Source: Actinomadura latina NBRC 106108
Lineage (GTDB): Bacteria; Actinomycetota; Actinomycetes; Streptosporangiales; Streptosporangiaceae
Length of the DNA: 64,000 nucleotides
Direction: 5' to 3'
Assembly (NCBI RefSeq): GCF_001552195.1
Contig: NZ_BCQS01000005.1
Location: 372,001-436,000, forward strand
Position numbers and translations under genes: made by a program. This document shows, piece by piece, positions 1 through 9,174 of the stretch. The notes under the pieces were generated by a model that ran no database searches, was not told the origin of the DNA, and saw nothing but the letters and a program-made list of their open reading frames with translations. Each line of letters starts with the position of its first letter. Position 1 is the stretch's first letter.

Positions 1-273
1 CAGATCGGCAGCGACGCCTGGACGGTCGCCCACGCCCGCTGGTTCCAGGAGCACGGCCGCTGGGGCACCGAGCCCAGGCCCGGCGCGATCGTCTTCTACG
101 CGTGGAGCGGCAGCAAGGACGTCAAGGCCATCCGGCACGTCGGCATGGTGGTCAAGAAGATCGACGACGACACCGTCGAGGCCGTCGAGGGCAACACCGG
201 CAACGCCGTCATGATCAAGAAGCGTCCGGCCGACGACATCGTCGGCTACGGATACCCCGACTACAAGTCCTGA
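1..273 (+). CDS. CHAP-domain protein, C-terminal part (partial)
   Basis: The open frame enters from the left edge in frame 1 and ends at TGA 271-273. The 90 visible residues look like the C-terminal half of a CHAP (cysteine/histidine amidohydrolase) domain. They contain a 'PGAIVFYAW' strand, 'IRHVGMVV' with the expected catalytic His, and 'VEGNTGN' with the Asn/Asp position that polarises it. The catalytic Cys and any signal or binding domains lie outside the window. Family members are usually exported peptidoglycan amidases or endopeptidases. The neighbouring envelope peptidases and L,D-transpeptidase fit a cell-wall role, but this is inferred from the family. Confidence 0.72.
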   Translation, partial: QIGSDAWTVAHARWFQEHGRWGTEPRPGAIVFYAWSGSKDVKAIRHVGMVVKKIDDDTVEAVEGNTGNAVMIKKRPADDIVGYGYPDYKS

Positions 274-299
274 CGGCGCTTCCGGCACCCCGGGCTGCA

Positions 300-305
300 T
301 AGGAT
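300..305 (+). promoter_or_regulatory. -10 box TAGGAT, predicted leaderless start
   Basis: TAGGAT lies 7 nt before ATG 313, and no Shine-Dalgarno sequence is visible. This spacing would put the transcription start at the start codon. Confidence 0.5.
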
Positions 306-312
306 CGCGGCC

Positions 313-1602
313 ATGGCAGACGGTCCGGAGCACGACGGCCCGGAGCACGACGGCCCCGTGACGCGGCGCAGGGCTCTCGCCCTCGGCGCGGGCGGGGCCG
401 CCGTGCTGCTGGCGGGCGGCGCCGGGCTCCTCGGCGCGCGGCCGGGCGGCGGGACGTCCCGGGCCGGCGCGTCCCGCGGCGACCCCTCCGAGGCGGCCGG
501 GGCCTTCGCGCCCGAGGCCGCCGGCCCCGTCCTCGCCAACCGCGCGCGGGCCGTGCGGGACGGCGACCGCACGGCCTTCCTCGCCACGGTCGGCAACGCG
601 CCCCGGGCGTTCCAGGACGTCCAGTCCCGCATGTTCGACAACCTCCGCAGGCTTCCGCTGGAGGGCTGGCAGGAGCGCATCGTCGGCACCCAGGCCATGG
701 ACGGGAAGGGCGCGGTCGTCCGCACCGAGATGCGCTACAGGCTGCGGGGCTTCGACAAGGGCTACGTGGCCCGCACCCGCTACCTCACCCTCGCTCCCAG
801 TTCCGGCGCCTGGACGGTCGTCGGGGACGGGGCGTCCCACGGGTTCACCGACGACGGCTGCATCTGGGACGGCGGCCCCCTGACCGTGGTGAAGGGCCGT
901 GCCAGCCTCGTCATAGGCGACACCACCGGCCTCGAAGGCATCACCAAGCGCCTGGACGCGGCCGTGCCCGTCGTCACGAGCGTCGTCGGCAAGGGGTGGG
1001 CGCAGCGGGTCGTCGCGCTCGTCCCCGCCGACACGGCCCTCGCCTCCGCGCTCGCCGGCCCCGGCCAGAGCCTCGCCGAGATCGCCGCGCTCGCGACCGT
1101 CGCGCCCTCGGCGGGCACCGGACGCGGCGAGGACCGCGTCATCGTCTCCCCCGGCACCTTCGGCCGCCTCAACAGACTCGGCCGCGACGTCGTCCTCACC
1201 CACGAGCTGACCCACGTCGCCACCGGCGGCGCCCGCGACCGGCGGACGCCGCTGTGGCTCATCGAGGGCTTCGCCGACTACGTCGGGTACCGGCGCGTCG
1301 AGATCGGCGTCCGGTCGGCGGCCGGCGAACTGCGCCGCGAGGTCGCCGCGGGACGGGCCCCGGCCGCGCTGCCGGCGGCCGGCGACTTCGCTGGCGGCTC
1401 CCCGCGCCTCTCCCAGGCCTACCAGGAGGCCTGGCTCGCCTGCCGGATGGTCGCCGACCGGTACGGTGAGGCGACGCTCGTGCGGCTGTACCGGGCCGCC
1501 GGGCGCGTCCCGGAGGCCACCGCGCTGCGCGACGTGCTGGGCCTCACCCGGGACCGCTTCACCACCCTGTGGCGCGACTACGTGCAGAAGGAACTCTCAT
1601 GA
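313..1602 (+). CDS. Exported gluzincin-type metallopeptidase (peptidase MA-like)
   Basis: This 429-aa protein has a Tat-like N-terminus: 'TRRRALALG' followed by a hydrophobic Ala/Gly/Leu stretch near residues 23-43. It is probably exported or membrane anchored. The zinc site is clear: HELTH at residues 297-301 and a downstream Glu in 'WLIEGFADY' (E318), the HExxH...E arrangement of gluzincins. The central part resembles SnoaL/NTF2-like folds seen before such peptidases, but I am unsure of that. The N-terminus holds a 15-bp tandem duplication giving repeated D-G-P-E-H units. Its stop overlaps the next start (ATGA at 1599-1602), so it is translationally coupled to an M48 peptidase. The substrate is unknown. 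Confidence 0.7.
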   Translation: MADGPEHDGPEHDGPVTRRRALALGAGGAAVLLAGGAGLLGARPGGGTSRAGASRGDPSEAAGAFAPEAAGPVLANRARAVRDGDRTAFLATVGNAPRAFQDVQSRMFDNLRRLPLEGWQERIVGTQAMDGKGAVVRTEMRYRLRGFDKGYVARTRYLTLAPSSGAWTVVGDGASHGFTDDGCIWDGGPLTVVKGRASLVIGDTTGLEGITKRLDAAVPVVTSVVGKGWAQRVVALVPADTALASALAGPGQSLAEIAALATVAPSAGTGRGEDRVIVSPGTFGRLNRLGRDVVLTHELTHVATGGARDRRTPLWLIEGFADYVGYRRVEIGVRSAAGELRREVAAGRAPAALPAAGDFAGGSPRLSQAYQEAWLACRMVADRYGEATLVRLYRAAGRVPEATALRDVLGLTRDRFTTLWRDYVQKELS

Positions 1603-3053
1603 GCGAGACGGAGGCGGACGAGGGCCACGACGTGAACGAAGACCGTGCAGCCGAAAGACGTGCCGCCGAAGCAAATGCCGCCGGAGACCCGGCCGAGCCC
1701 TCGCCCGGCGGATCGTCCGGCACCGCGCGGACGCGGCGGCCCCGCATCGCCGCCGCCGTCGCCGCCGCCGTGCTGTTCGCCGCCGTGGCGGCCGTCCTCG
1801 CGCTGACCACCCCGTGGCACCCGCTGCCGGGACACGTGCCCGGCGGCCACGTGCGGGCCGATCCCGTGCTCGACTTCGCCCCCGCCGAGATCGCCCGTTC
1901 GAGGGCGTTCGACTCGGCCGTCAACCCGCCGGCCTACGCCGGTCTCCTAACGGGCCTCGCGGTGATCCTCGTCCTCGGCCTCACCCCGCTCGGCGCCCGC
2001 TTCATCGGCCGGATCACCGCCCGCACCCGCCGCCGCCCCCTCCGGATCGCCGTCGCCGCGGTCGCGCTGACGACGGTGCTGCGCCTCGCCGGGCTCCCGT
2101 TCGGCATCTGGAGCGAGTCGGTGCTGCACCGGTACGGGCTGTCCACGCAGAGCCGGCCCGCGTGGCTCACCGACCAGCTGAAGTCGCTCGGCGTCACCTG
2201 GGTCATCTCCACGATCGCCCTGCTGCTCCTCTACGCCCTCATCCGCCGCTTCCCGCGCTACTGGTGGACGGGCGCCGCCGCCGGCGGGTTCGTCCTCGTC
2301 GTCTTCGTGTCGTTCCTCTACCCGGTCGCGGTCGAGCCGGTGTTCAACGACTTCCACTCGCTGCGGCAGGGGCAGCTGCGCAGCGACCTCCTCGCGATGG
2401 CGCAACGGGACGGCGTGCCCGTCAAGGACGTCCTCGTCGCGGACGCCTCCCGCCGGACGACGTCGCTCAACGCCTACGTGTCCGGGTTCGGCTCCACGCG
2501 CCGGATCGTCCTCTACGACACCCTGCTGAAGTCGCCGCGGCCGCGGATCGAGTCGATCGTCGGGCACGAGCTCGGCCACGCCAAGCGCGACGACGTCCTG
2601 TGGGGCACGCTGGTGGGTGCGCTGGGCATCGCCGGGGCGCTGTGCCTGCTGTACCTCCTGATGACCTCTCCACGCCTCCTGCGGCGCGCGGGAGTCGACC
2701 CCGGCGGCGCGCCGGGGGAGGCGCCCGGCGGGCGCGGAGCGGCGGACCCGCGCACCATCGCGCTGCTGCTCGCGCTCGTGGCCATCGGGACGCAGCTCGC
2801 CGCGCCCGTCCAGAACCTCGTCAGCCGCCGCATCGAGGCCCGCGCCGACGCGCACGCGCTGAACCTCACCCGCGACCCGTCGACGTTCGTCTCCATGCAG
2901 CACGAGCTGTCGGTGCGCAACATCTCCGACCTGAGCCCCGACGCCGTCGAGTACATCCTCTGGATGACGCACCCCTCCGGACCGGACAGGATCGCGATGG
3001 CCCGCGACTGGGCCCGCATGAACCGCGTCGAGGTCCCGCCGCCGCTCCGCTAG
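1599..3053 (+). CDS. M48 family integral membrane metallopeptidase (Ste24/CAAX protease-like)
   Basis: The 484-aa product has a charged cytosolic N-terminus of about 45 residues and a first membrane helix rich in Ala/Val. Several more helices follow, as in the M48 N-terminal five-helix domain. The catalytic motif is HELGH at about residues 323-327 ('VGHELGHAKRDD'), and a C-terminal 'EARADAHALNL' supplies the third zinc ligand Glu. The ATG at 1599 is preferred over upstream codons because it forms an ATGA overlap with the preceding peptidase. Actinobacteria lack classical CAAX prenylation, so the likely job is membrane-protein or envelope quality control. That role is inferred. Confidence 0.82.
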   Translation: MSETEADEGHDVNEDRAAERRAAEANAAGDPAEPSPGGSSGTARTRRPRIAAAVAAAVLFAAVAAVLALTTPWHPLPGHVPGGHVRADPVLDFAPAEIARSRAFDSAVNPPAYAGLLTGLAVILVLGLTPLGARFIGRITARTRRRPLRIAVAAVALTTVLRLAGLPFGIWSESVLHRYGLSTQSRPAWLTDQLKSLGVTWVISTIALLLLYALIRRFPRYWWTGAAAGGFVLVVFVSFLYPVAVEPVFNDFHSLRQGQLRSDLLAMAQRDGVPVKDVLVADASRRTTSLNAYVSGFGSTRRIVLYDTLLKSPRPRIESIVGHELGHAKRDDVLWGTLVGALGIAGALCLLYLLMTSPRLLRRAGVDPGGAPGEAPGGRGAADPRTIALLLALVAIGTQLAAPVQNLVSRRIEARADAHALNLTRDPSTFVSMQHELSVRNISDLSPDAVEYILWMTHPSGPDRIAMARDWARMNRVEVPPPLR

Positions 3054-3090
3054 CCGTACTGCCGGCCGGACGCGGCGGCGGGACGATCCC

Positions 3091-4392
3091 TCAGTTCCCC
3101 TCGGCGCCCTGCTTCTCCGGTGCTCTGGGCTTCGCGCCCTCGCCCTGCGCGGACAGCGTCGCCGCGTCCAGGTGCGGCGCGGTCGTCACCGACCGCTTCA
3201 GTGCGCTGCCCTTCACCCAGTCGCTCCAGCCGAGCTGCCAGAAGCCCCAGCCGTTGTCCGGCTCCAGTTCCCGGCTGCTGCCGGTGACCTTGACGATGTC
3301 GCCCCGGTTGCTGAGCTTGTAGAACCACTTCGCGTTGGACGGGCTGATGTTGATGCAGCCGTGGCTGACGTTCTCGTGCCCCTGGTCGCCCACGGACCAC
3401 GGCGCGCTGTGCACGTACTCGCCGCTGTTGGAGATCCGCACGGACTTGTACACGGTCAGGCTGTAGCCGCCCGGACTTCCGGGGCTGATGCCCATCCACT
3501 CGGACGTCATGGTGGTGGGGTCCTCCTTGGACATCGTCACGTGGACCCCGTTGGTGGTCGTGTACCTGCGCTCGCCGCCCTTGCCCATGCTGGTCGGGAT
3601 GGTGCGGGCCTTCTTGCCGTTGACCATCACCACCATCTTGTGGCTGTCCTCGCCCGCCGTGGAGACGTGCGAGTCGCCGATCTTGAAGTCGACGGCGTAG
3701 TTCTTGCCGCCGTACACGTCCCCGCCGGTGCGCACCCCGCTCAGGTGCGCCCGGAACCTCACGTTCGTGTGCACGGGCCAGTACTGCTTCGTCCGGAACA
3801 CGACCTGCTGGTCGCCGAACCAGTGCCAGGCGCCCTCCACGGTCCTGTCCGCCGTGACCTCCAGCCCCCGCTCGACCGCCGCCCGGTCCTTCACCGGGCG
3901 CTCGAAGTTCATGACGATCGGGATCCCCACGCCGACCGTCTCCTTGTTGTACGGCGCATCGATCGTCACGTCGTTCGTCTTCGCGACCTCGGCCGTGGTG
4001 AAGCGGCTGGAGACCGTCCGGGTCCTGCCGTCCTTGCCGAGCCCGGTCGCGGCGACCGTGTACGTCTCCCCCGGCTCCAGCGACCAGCGCGACCGCCACT
4101 GCGTCCGGTCGGCGCTGAGGTCCCCCTCGACCTCGCCGTCCTTCGTCGACACCGTGACGTTCTCGATCGTGCCGCTGCCCGCCCGGACATCGATCTGGCC
4201 GTCCGGCCTCAGCTTCCCGCCGCCGCCCGCCGGCGACACCGCGAGCCGCACGGCGTCCGCGGCCTCCGGCTCGCCGCCCGAGCAGGCCGCGACCGCGGCC
4301 ACCACGCTCGCGCCGACGAGCACGGCGGCGGCGCGCCGTCCCCGGTACCCCGGTCTCCGCCGGTACCCCGGTCCTGAGCCACCCACCCGCAT
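3091..4392 (-). CDS. Lipoprotein L,D-transpeptidase (Ig-like + YkuD)
   Basis: The 433-aa precursor starts at ATG 4392 and has an Arg-rich n-region, a hydrophobic stretch and a lipobox ending 'VAAVAAC', so it should be a lipoprotein. Two beta-sandwich (Big/Ig-like) segments come next, then a YkuD catalytic domain. The catalytic motif is 'SHGCINI' with Cys346, the nucleophile that forms 3-3 meso-DAP cross-links in peptidoglycan. A C-terminal tail (~35 aa) after 'WSDWVKGS' is low complexity. The layout matches mycobacterial LdtMt2-type enzymes. It converges on the M48 gene and follows the oxidase operon after a terminator, so it is probably an independent unit. Confidence 0.9.
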   Translation of the reverse strand: MRVGGSGPGYRRRPGYRGRRAAAVLVGASVVAAVAACSGGEPEAADAVRLAVSPAGGGGKLRPDGQIDVRAGSGTIENVTVSTKDGEVEGDLSADRTQWRSRWSLEPGETYTVAATGLGKDGRTRTVSSRFTTAEVAKTNDVTIDAPYNKETVGVGIPIVMNFERPVKDRAAVERGLEVTADRTVEGAWHWFGDQQVVFRTKQYWPVHTNVRFRAHLSGVRTGGDVYGGKNYAVDFKIGDSHVSTAGEDSHKMVVMVNGKKARTIPTSMGKGGERRYTTTNGVHVTMSKEDPTTMTSEWMGISPGSPGGYSLTVYKSVRISNSGEYVHSAPWSVGDQGHENVSHGCINISPSNAKWFYKLSNRGDIVKVTGSSRELEPDNGWGFWQLGWSDWVKGSALKRSVTTAPHLDAATLSAQGEGAKPRAPEKQGAEGN

Positions 4393-4470
4393 GTGGACCC
4401 CCCGGTCGTCCTCCTGGGCGATCGGTCCGCCTGCCCAGCCCGGTGGCTGGAACGGCGCCCAGTATGTGAA

Positions 4471-4506
4471 AGGGCCGGTACCCGCTGAAAAGCGGACACC
4501 GGCCCT
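4471..4506 (-). terminator. Hairpin ending the ctaC-ctaD-ctaF transcript
   Basis: Nine-base arms AGGGCCGGT / ACCGGCCCT enclose a second small stem (CCGC...GCGG). On the minus strand the hairpin ends in CCCTTTC, a weak U-tract. It lies just after the ctaF stop. Confidence 0.65.
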
Positions 4507-4526
4507 CGGTGGGGTTCTTTTACCGA

Positions 4527-4937
4527 CTAGTGGGCGAAATGACCCCGGTAGTACTCGAAGACCAGACCGATGGTGGTCAGGATCGCGCAGAAGGCGCCGA
4601 AGATGACCAGCCACCAGCCGAACACGACGCCGAGCGCCACGGCCGCGGCCGACAGCCCGACGAACAGCGGCCACCAGCTGTGCGGGCTGAAGAAGCCCAG
4701 CTCACCGGCCGCGTCCGCGATCTCGCCCTCGGGGTCGTCCTCGTACAGCGGGCCCGCGTTCGCGCGCTCGAGGCGGCGCACCGTGAAGTGGACGTAGAAC
4801 CCGATGAGCCCGGCGAGGCCGACGCCCAGCCCGAGCACCGACGTGCCCGTCCAGTCGTTGGACCAGAGCCAGTACACGATGTCGGTGGCGAGGAAGAAGA
4901 CCGCGGTCCCGTAGAACATGAACGCCTGGACGCGCAT
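4527..4937 (-). CDS. ctaF: Cytochrome c oxidase subunit IV, actinobacterial type
   Basis: This 136-aa protein has four hydrophobic segments (about residues 5-25, 32-52, 90-106 and 108-126) split by an acidic loop 'YEDDPEGEIADAAGE'. It ends in 'EYYRGHFAH'. This is the small actinobacterial aa3-oxidase subunit IV (CtaF), which packs against subunits I and III in the bc1-aa3 supercomplex. It is the third gene of the ctaC-ctaD-ctaF operon, 3 nt after ctaD, and shares its transcript. The subunit III gene ctaE and qcrCAB are not in this window. Confidence 0.93.
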   Translation of the reverse strand: MRVQAFMFYGTAVFFLATDIVYWLWSNDWTGTSVLGLGVGLAGLIGFYVHFTVRRLERANAGPLYEDDPEGEIADAAGELGFFSPHSWWPLFVGLSAAAVALGVVFGWWLVIFGAFCAILTTIGLVFEYYRGHFAH

Positions 4938-4940
4938 CGG

Positions 4941-6608
4941 CTACTCCCCCTTCGCCCCGGCGAGCTCGCCCTTCGCACCCGCGTACGGGTGGTGCAGGTC
5001 GAACGCCGGCCGCTCGGAACGGATCTTCGGGATCGAGTTGAAGTTGTGCCGCGGCGGCGGGCACGACGTCGCCCACTCCAGCGAGTTGCCGTAGCCCCAC
5101 GGGTCGTCGACCTCGACCTTCTTGCCCTTCTTCCACGTGATGTAGACGTTGTAGAAGAACGGCAGCATCGAGGCGGCGAGCACGAACGAGAAGATCGTGG
5201 AGATCTCGTTCAGCCCTTGGAACTCGGCCGCGTAGTCGGCGTACCGGCGCGGCATGCCCGCGACGCCCAGCCAGTGCTGGATGAGGAACGTGCCGTGGAA
5301 GCCGATGAACAGCATCCAGAAGTGGATGTGGCCGAGCCGGTCGTTCAGCATCTTGCCGGTGAACTTGGGCCACCAGAAGTAGAAGCCCGCGAACATCGCG
5401 AACACCACGGTGCCGAAGACGACGTAGTGGAAGTGCGCCACCACGAAGTAGGTGTCCGACAGCTGGAAGTCCAGCGGCGGCGACGCCAGCATGACGCCGG
5501 TCAGGCCGCCGAACAGGAACGTCACCAGGAAGCCCAGGGACCACAGCATCGGAGCCTCGAAGGTCAACTGCCCTCGCCAGATCGTCCCCACCCAGTTGAA
5601 GAACTTGATGCCCGTCGGCACCGCGATGAGCATCGACATGAAGGAGAAGAACGGCAGGAGCACCTGGCCGGTGACGAACATGTGGTGTGCCCACACGGTG
5701 ACGGACAGGCCCGCGATGCTGATGGTGGCGAAGACCAGCCCGATATAGCCGAAGACCGGTTTGCGGCTGAACACCGGGAGGATCTCCGTCACGATGCCGA
5801 AGAAGGGCAAGGCGATGATGTAGACCTCCGGATGCCCGAAGAACCAGAACAGGTGCTGCCACAGCAGCGCGCCGCCGTGCGAGGCGTCGAAGATGTGCGC
5901 GCCGAGCTTGCGGTCGGCCTCCAGGGCCAGCAGCGCCGCGGCCAGCGGCGGGAAGGCCAGCAGCACCAGGATGGAGGTCAGCAGGACGTTCCAGGTGAAG
6001 ATCGGCATCCGGAACATCGTCATGCCGGGGGCGCGCATGCACAGGATCGTGGTGATGAAGTTGACCGCGCCCATGATGGTGCCGAAGCCCGACATGGCCA
6101 GGCCCATCACCCAAAGGTCGCCGCCGACGCCGGGCGAGCGCACCGCGTCCGACAGCGGGGCGTAGGCGAACCAGCCGAAGCTCGCCGCTCCGCCCGGCGT
6201 CAGGAAGCCCGACAGGGCGATCAGGCTGCCGAACAGGAACAGCCAGTACGCGAGCATGTTCATCCGCGGGAACGCCACGTCCGGCGCGCCGATCTGCAGC
6301 GGCATGATGACGTTGGTGAAGCCCGCGAACAGCGGCGTCGCGAACATCAGCAGCATGATCGTGCCATGCATGGTGAACAGCTGGTTGAACTGCTCGTTGC
6401 TGACGATCTGCAGCCCCGGCCGGAACAGCTCCGAGCGGATGATCACGGCCAGCACGCCGCCGAACAGGAACATGAAGAACGAGGTGATCAGGTAGAGGTA
6501 GCCGATCACCTTGTGGTCGGTGGACGACATCCACGAGGCGATGATGCGCCCCTTGCTCGTCCGCGGCGCGGTGATCGGCGCGCTCGGGGCATGACTCGTA
6601 GCGGTCAC
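4941..6608 (-). CDS. ctaD: Cytochrome c oxidase subunit I
   Basis: The 555-aa catalytic subunit of the aa3-type terminal oxidase has about 12 membrane helices and the heme/copper ligands of the family. These include 'FTMHGTIM' for low-spin heme a, 'HPEVYI' with the cross-linked His-Tyr of the CuB site, 'HHMFVTG', and 'AHFHYVVFG' near the C-terminal heme ligands. I chose the GTG at 6608: it forms a GTGA overlap with the ctaC stop and has GGAGGTGGGAA just upstream. The longer open frame upstream is simply unterminated. ctaF follows at once. Role: O2 reduction coupled to proton pumping in the cytoplasmic membrane. Confidence 0.95.
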   Translation of the reverse strand: MTATSHAPSAPITAPRTSKGRIIASWMSSTDHKVIGYLYLITSFFMFLFGGVLAVIIRSELFRPGLQIVSNEQFNQLFTMHGTIMLLMFATPLFAGFTNVIMPLQIGAPDVAFPRMNMLAYWLFLFGSLIALSGFLTPGGAASFGWFAYAPLSDAVRSPGVGGDLWVMGLAMSGFGTIMGAVNFITTILCMRAPGMTMFRMPIFTWNVLLTSILVLLAFPPLAAALLALEADRKLGAHIFDASHGGALLWQHLFWFFGHPEVYIIALPFFGIVTEILPVFSRKPVFGYIGLVFATISIAGLSVTVWAHHMFVTGQVLLPFFSFMSMLIAVPTGIKFFNWVGTIWRGQLTFEAPMLWSLGFLVTFLFGGLTGVMLASPPLDFQLSDTYFVVAHFHYVVFGTVVFAMFAGFYFWWPKFTGKMLNDRLGHIHFWMLFIGFHGTFLIQHWLGVAGMPRRYADYAAEFQGLNEISTIFSFVLAASMLPFFYNVYITWKKGKKVEVDDPWGYGNSLEWATSCPPPRHNFNSIPKIRSERPAFDLHHPYAGAKGELAGAKGE

Positions 6609-7417
6609 TTCCCACCTCCCGCGGCCAGTGCTTGCTTCGAATCTGCGATGAACTTCTGGTACTGCTCCGGTGTCACGACCTTCAGCTGGAACAGCATCCG
6701 GCTGTGGTCGACGCCGCAGAGTTCGGCGCACCGGCCCTCATAGGTGCCGAGCTTGGTCGCCGTGAACTCGAACTCGTTGACGTACCCCGGCATGACGTCC
6801 TTCTTGTAGATCAGCGCGGGGACCCAGAACGAGTGGATGACGTCGTTGGAGTGCAGCCTCACCCGGACGGTCTTGCCGGACGGGATCGTCATGACGGGCT
6901 TGCCGAGGCCCGGGCCGTTCGGGTTCACGGGGACGCCGGTCACGGACGCGACGGTCTGCCCGTTCTCCTTGTAGTCGAACTGCCAGCTCCACTGGAACGC
7001 GGTCACGTCGACGACCACCGCGGGATTGTCGGTGGTCTTCTCGACGAAGTTCTCGTCGCGGGCGGTGAAGTAGAACAGGACGGCGATGATGACGAACGGG
7101 ACCGCCGTATAGAGGATCTCGATCGGCATGTTGTAGCGGACCTGCGGCGGCAGGTCGTCGGAGCGCTTGCGGTGGAACAGCACCGCCCAGATGATCAGGC
7201 CCCAGACGACGCCCCCGACCGCGAACGCCGCGATCCAGGAGCCCTGCCACAGGTGCAGCATGCGCTCGCCTTGGACGCTGATCGGCTCGGGCAGGCCCAG
7301 CCTGGAACCACTGCAACCAGTGGCGGCCAGTGCCAGCAGCCCAAACACACCGGCGCTTTTCAATGCGCGGCGACTGCGCACAGGCGTACGCCGCTCCCTA
7401 GAGCGGGTCGGACTCAC
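6605..7417 (-). CDS. ctaC: Cytochrome c oxidase subunit II (CuA lipoprotein)
   Basis: The 270-aa subunit starts at GTG 7417, with GGGAAGG upstream. A signal peptide ends in the lipobox 'LALAATGC', two transmembrane helices follow (about residues 55-78 and 98-118), and an extracytoplasmic cupredoxin domain completes the protein. The binuclear CuA site is '[12 protein letters not shown]', with 'VIHSFW' supplying the other His. It accepts electrons from the bc1 complex and passes them to subunit I. It is first in the operon and its TGA overlaps the ctaD GTG. It is divergent from the cysteine desulfurase gene, with 126 bp between them for both promoters. Confidence 0.95.
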   Translation of the reverse strand: MSPTRSRERRTPVRSRRALKSAGVFGLLALAATGCSGSRLGLPEPISVQGERMLHLWQGSWIAAFAVGGVVWGLIIWAVLFHRKRSDDLPPQVRYNMPIEILYTAVPFVIIAVLFYFTARDENFVEKTTDNPAVVVDVTAFQWSWQFDYKENGQTVASVTGVPVNPNGPGLGKPVMTIPSGKTVRVRLHSNDVIHSFWVPALIYKKDVMPGYVNEFEFTATKLGTYEGRCAELCGVDHSRMLFQLKVVTPEQYQKFIADSKQALAAGGGK

Positions 7418-7531
7418 GGAATGCCTTCCCCACGGATGAAGCCCGGTCGGCCGGGCGGTGAGATCACTGTTTACACGTGTGGTGGACACCCTAGCGCGAG
7501 GGTCGCGAGGACCCCCGATCGGGTGCCCGGT

Positions 7532-7537
7532 TAGTGT
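7532..7537 (+). promoter_or_regulatory. -10 box TAGTGT, predicted leaderless start
   Basis: TAGTGT lies exactly 6 nt before the GTG at 7544. No ribosome-binding site is present. Confidence 0.55.
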
Positions 7538-7543
7538 TTCACC

Positions 7544-8746
7544 GTGGCCGATCCGAGCATGGCGGGCGCCCGTTCCGGTGCGTCCCGCCGCGACAGCGCC
7601 TACGCCGACACCGCCTACTTCGACGCCGCCTCCACCGAGCCGCCGCATCCCGCGGGGCGCGCGGCGCTGCTGGAGGCGCTGGACGCCGGCTGGGCCGATC
7701 CCGCGCGGCTGTACGGGGCGGCGCGCGCCACGCGGCTGCTGCTGGACCGGTCCCGCGCGCGTGTCGCGGGCGTCCTCGGCGCCCGTCCGGACGAGGTGTC
7801 GTTCACCTCGTCGGGCACCCAGGCGGTGCACCTGGCGGTCCTCGGGGGGCTCCAGGCGCGCCGGCGGGTCGGGCGGCACCTGGTGGTGAGCGCCGTGGAG
7901 CACTCCAGCGTCCTGCACGCCGCCGAGCGGCACGAGCGCGACGGCGGCGAGGTGACCGTCGTCGGCGTCGACCGCGCGGGCCGCGTCGACCCCGGGGAGT
8001 TCGCCGCCGCGCTGCGCGCCGACACCGCCCTCGCGTGCCTGCAGTCGGCCAACCACGAGGTCGGCACCGTCCAGCCCGTCGCCGAGGCCGCGGCGGCCTG
8101 CCGCGGCGCCCGCGTCCCGCTGTTCGTGGACGCCGCCCAGTCCCTCGGGCGGGCGGACGTCCCCGGCGGCTGGTCGTTCCTCGCGGGCAGCGCGCACAAG
8201 TGGGGCGGCCCCGCCGGCGTCGGCGTGCTCGCCGTCCGGAAGGGCACCCGGTGGCGCTCGCCGCTGCCGGACGACGAGCGGGAGGGGCGCCGCGTCCCCG
8301 GATTCGAGAACGTTCCCGCCATCGCGGCGGCGGCGGCCGCGCTGGAGGCGTACCGTGCCGGCATGGCGGCGGACGCGCCGCGCGTCTCGGCGCTGGTGGA
8401 CCGCATCCGCGCGGAGGTGCCGCGGAGCGTCCCCGACGTCGAGGTGGTCGGCGACCCGGTCCGGCGGCTGCCGCACCTGGTGACGTTCTCGTGCCTGTAC
8501 GTCGAGGGCGAGGCGCTGCTGACCGAACTCGACCGGCTGGGTTTCGCGGTTTCGTCCGGCAGTTCGTGCACGGCGGATACGCTGCGTCCCAGTCACGTGC
8601 TGGAGGCGATGGGAGTGATTACCCATGGGAACGTCCGGGTATCGCTGCCGCGTGGCGTCGACAGCGCGGACGTCGACCGGTTCCTCGCCGTGCTCCCCGG
8701 CGCCGTCGCCCGCCTCCGCGAGACGATGAGGACGGCCGGACGATGA
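7544..8746 (+). CDS. Cysteine desulfurase / class V aminotransferase
   Basis: This 400-aa PLP enzyme is of the NifS/IscS fold. PLP-binding Lys219 sits in 'GSAHKWGG', the cofactor His in 'SAVEHSSVLH', and the persulfide Cys342 in 'SSGSSCTAD', matching the conserved S-S-G-S-A-C loop. It should release sulfur from cysteine as an enzyme-bound persulfide. A TusA-type carrier follows within 50 bp, so the pair probably forms a sulfur relay, perhaps for tRNA thiolation, molybdopterin or Fe-S assembly. No iscU or sufE lies alongside. The GTG start fits the upstream -10 box; an in-frame ATG at 7559 is possible. Confidence 0.88.
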   Translation: MADPSMAGARSGASRRDSAYADTAYFDAASTEPPHPAGRAALLEALDAGWADPARLYGAARATRLLLDRSRARVAGVLGARPDEVSFTSSGTQAVHLAVLGGLQARRRVGRHLVVSAVEHSSVLHAAERHERDGGEVTVVGVDRAGRVDPGEFAAALRADTALACLQSANHEVGTVQPVAEAAAACRGARVPLFVDAAQSLGRADVPGGWSFLAGSAHKWGGPAGVGVLAVRKGTRWRSPLPDDEREGRRVPGFENVPAIAAAAAALEAYRAGMAADAPRVSALVDRIRAEVPRSVPDVEVVGDPVRRLPHLVTFSCLYVEGEALLTELDRLGFAVSSGSSCTADTLRPSHVLEAMGVITHGNVRVSLPRGVDSADVDRFLAVLPGAVARLRETMRTAGR

Positions 8747-8796
8747 CCCGCCGGACGATGAAGACCTTCGAGACAGGGAGGCGGTCGCGCCCATGA
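8743..8796 (+). CDS. Possible 17-codon coupling ORF between desulfurase and TusA genes
   Basis: An ATG at 8743 overlaps the desulfurase stop (ATGA), and its TGA at 8794-8796 overlaps the TusA ATG at 8793 (ATGA again). The 17-residue product is basic and Thr-rich with no recognisable domain. If translated, it would hand ribosomes from one gene to the next. It contains the tusA Shine-Dalgarno (AGGGAGG). It may equally be chance. Confidence 0.25.
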   Translation: MTRRTMKTFETGRRSRP

Positions 8797-9110
8797 GGTT
8801 CCGAGGCCGCGCCAAGAACGGGACGGCGCCCGCTCCGCCGGACGCCCCGCCGCCCGCGGGGGCGCCCGCCGCCGGTCCGCCGCCCGTGCTCGTCATCGAC
8901 GCGCTCGGCCGCAAGTGCCCCATCCCGATCATCATGCTGGCCGAGCGGATCCGCGAGGTGCCCGTCGGCCAGGTCGTCGCCGTCCTCGCCGACGACCCCG
9001 CCGCGCGCACCGACGTCCCCGCCTGGTGCCGCATGAAGTCCCAGGACTTCGTCCGGGAGGAGACCCTCCAGCAGGGCGGCTGGGGCTTCCACATCCGCCG
9101 GACGTACTGA
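8793..9110 (+). CDS. TusA-family sulfur carrier protein
   Basis: This 105-aa protein has a Pro/Ala-rich N-terminal extension of about 28 residues, then a TusA (SirA) domain. The key motif is 'GRKCPIPII', with Cys42 as the persulfide acceptor (CPxP) at the start of the first helix. The rest follows the beta-alpha-beta fold ('VGQVVAVLADDPAARTDVPAWC') and a second Cys is present. AGGGAGG precedes the ATG at 8793. It probably takes sulfur from the desulfurase just upstream. The final acceptor cannot be told from the sequence. Confidence 0.85.
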   Translation: MRFRGRAKNGTAPAPPDAPPPAGAPAAGPPPVLVIDALGRKCPIPIIMLAERIREVPVGQVVAVLADDPAARTDVPAWCRMKSQDFVREETLQQGGWGFHIRRTY

Positions 9111-9116
9111 CACGCC

Positions 9117-9147
9117 GGAGGGCCGCGCCCGCGTGGCGCGGCCCTCC
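9117..9147. terminator. Bidirectional hairpin between tusA-like and adoK-like genes
   Basis: Perfect 13-bp arms GGAGGGCCGCGCC / GGCGCGGCCCTCC enclose the loop CGCGT. It sits between two convergent stops and has no clear U-tract. Confidence 0.75.
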
Positions 9148-9174
9148 TGTGTGCGTCGTGCTGTTTGCGTCGTG

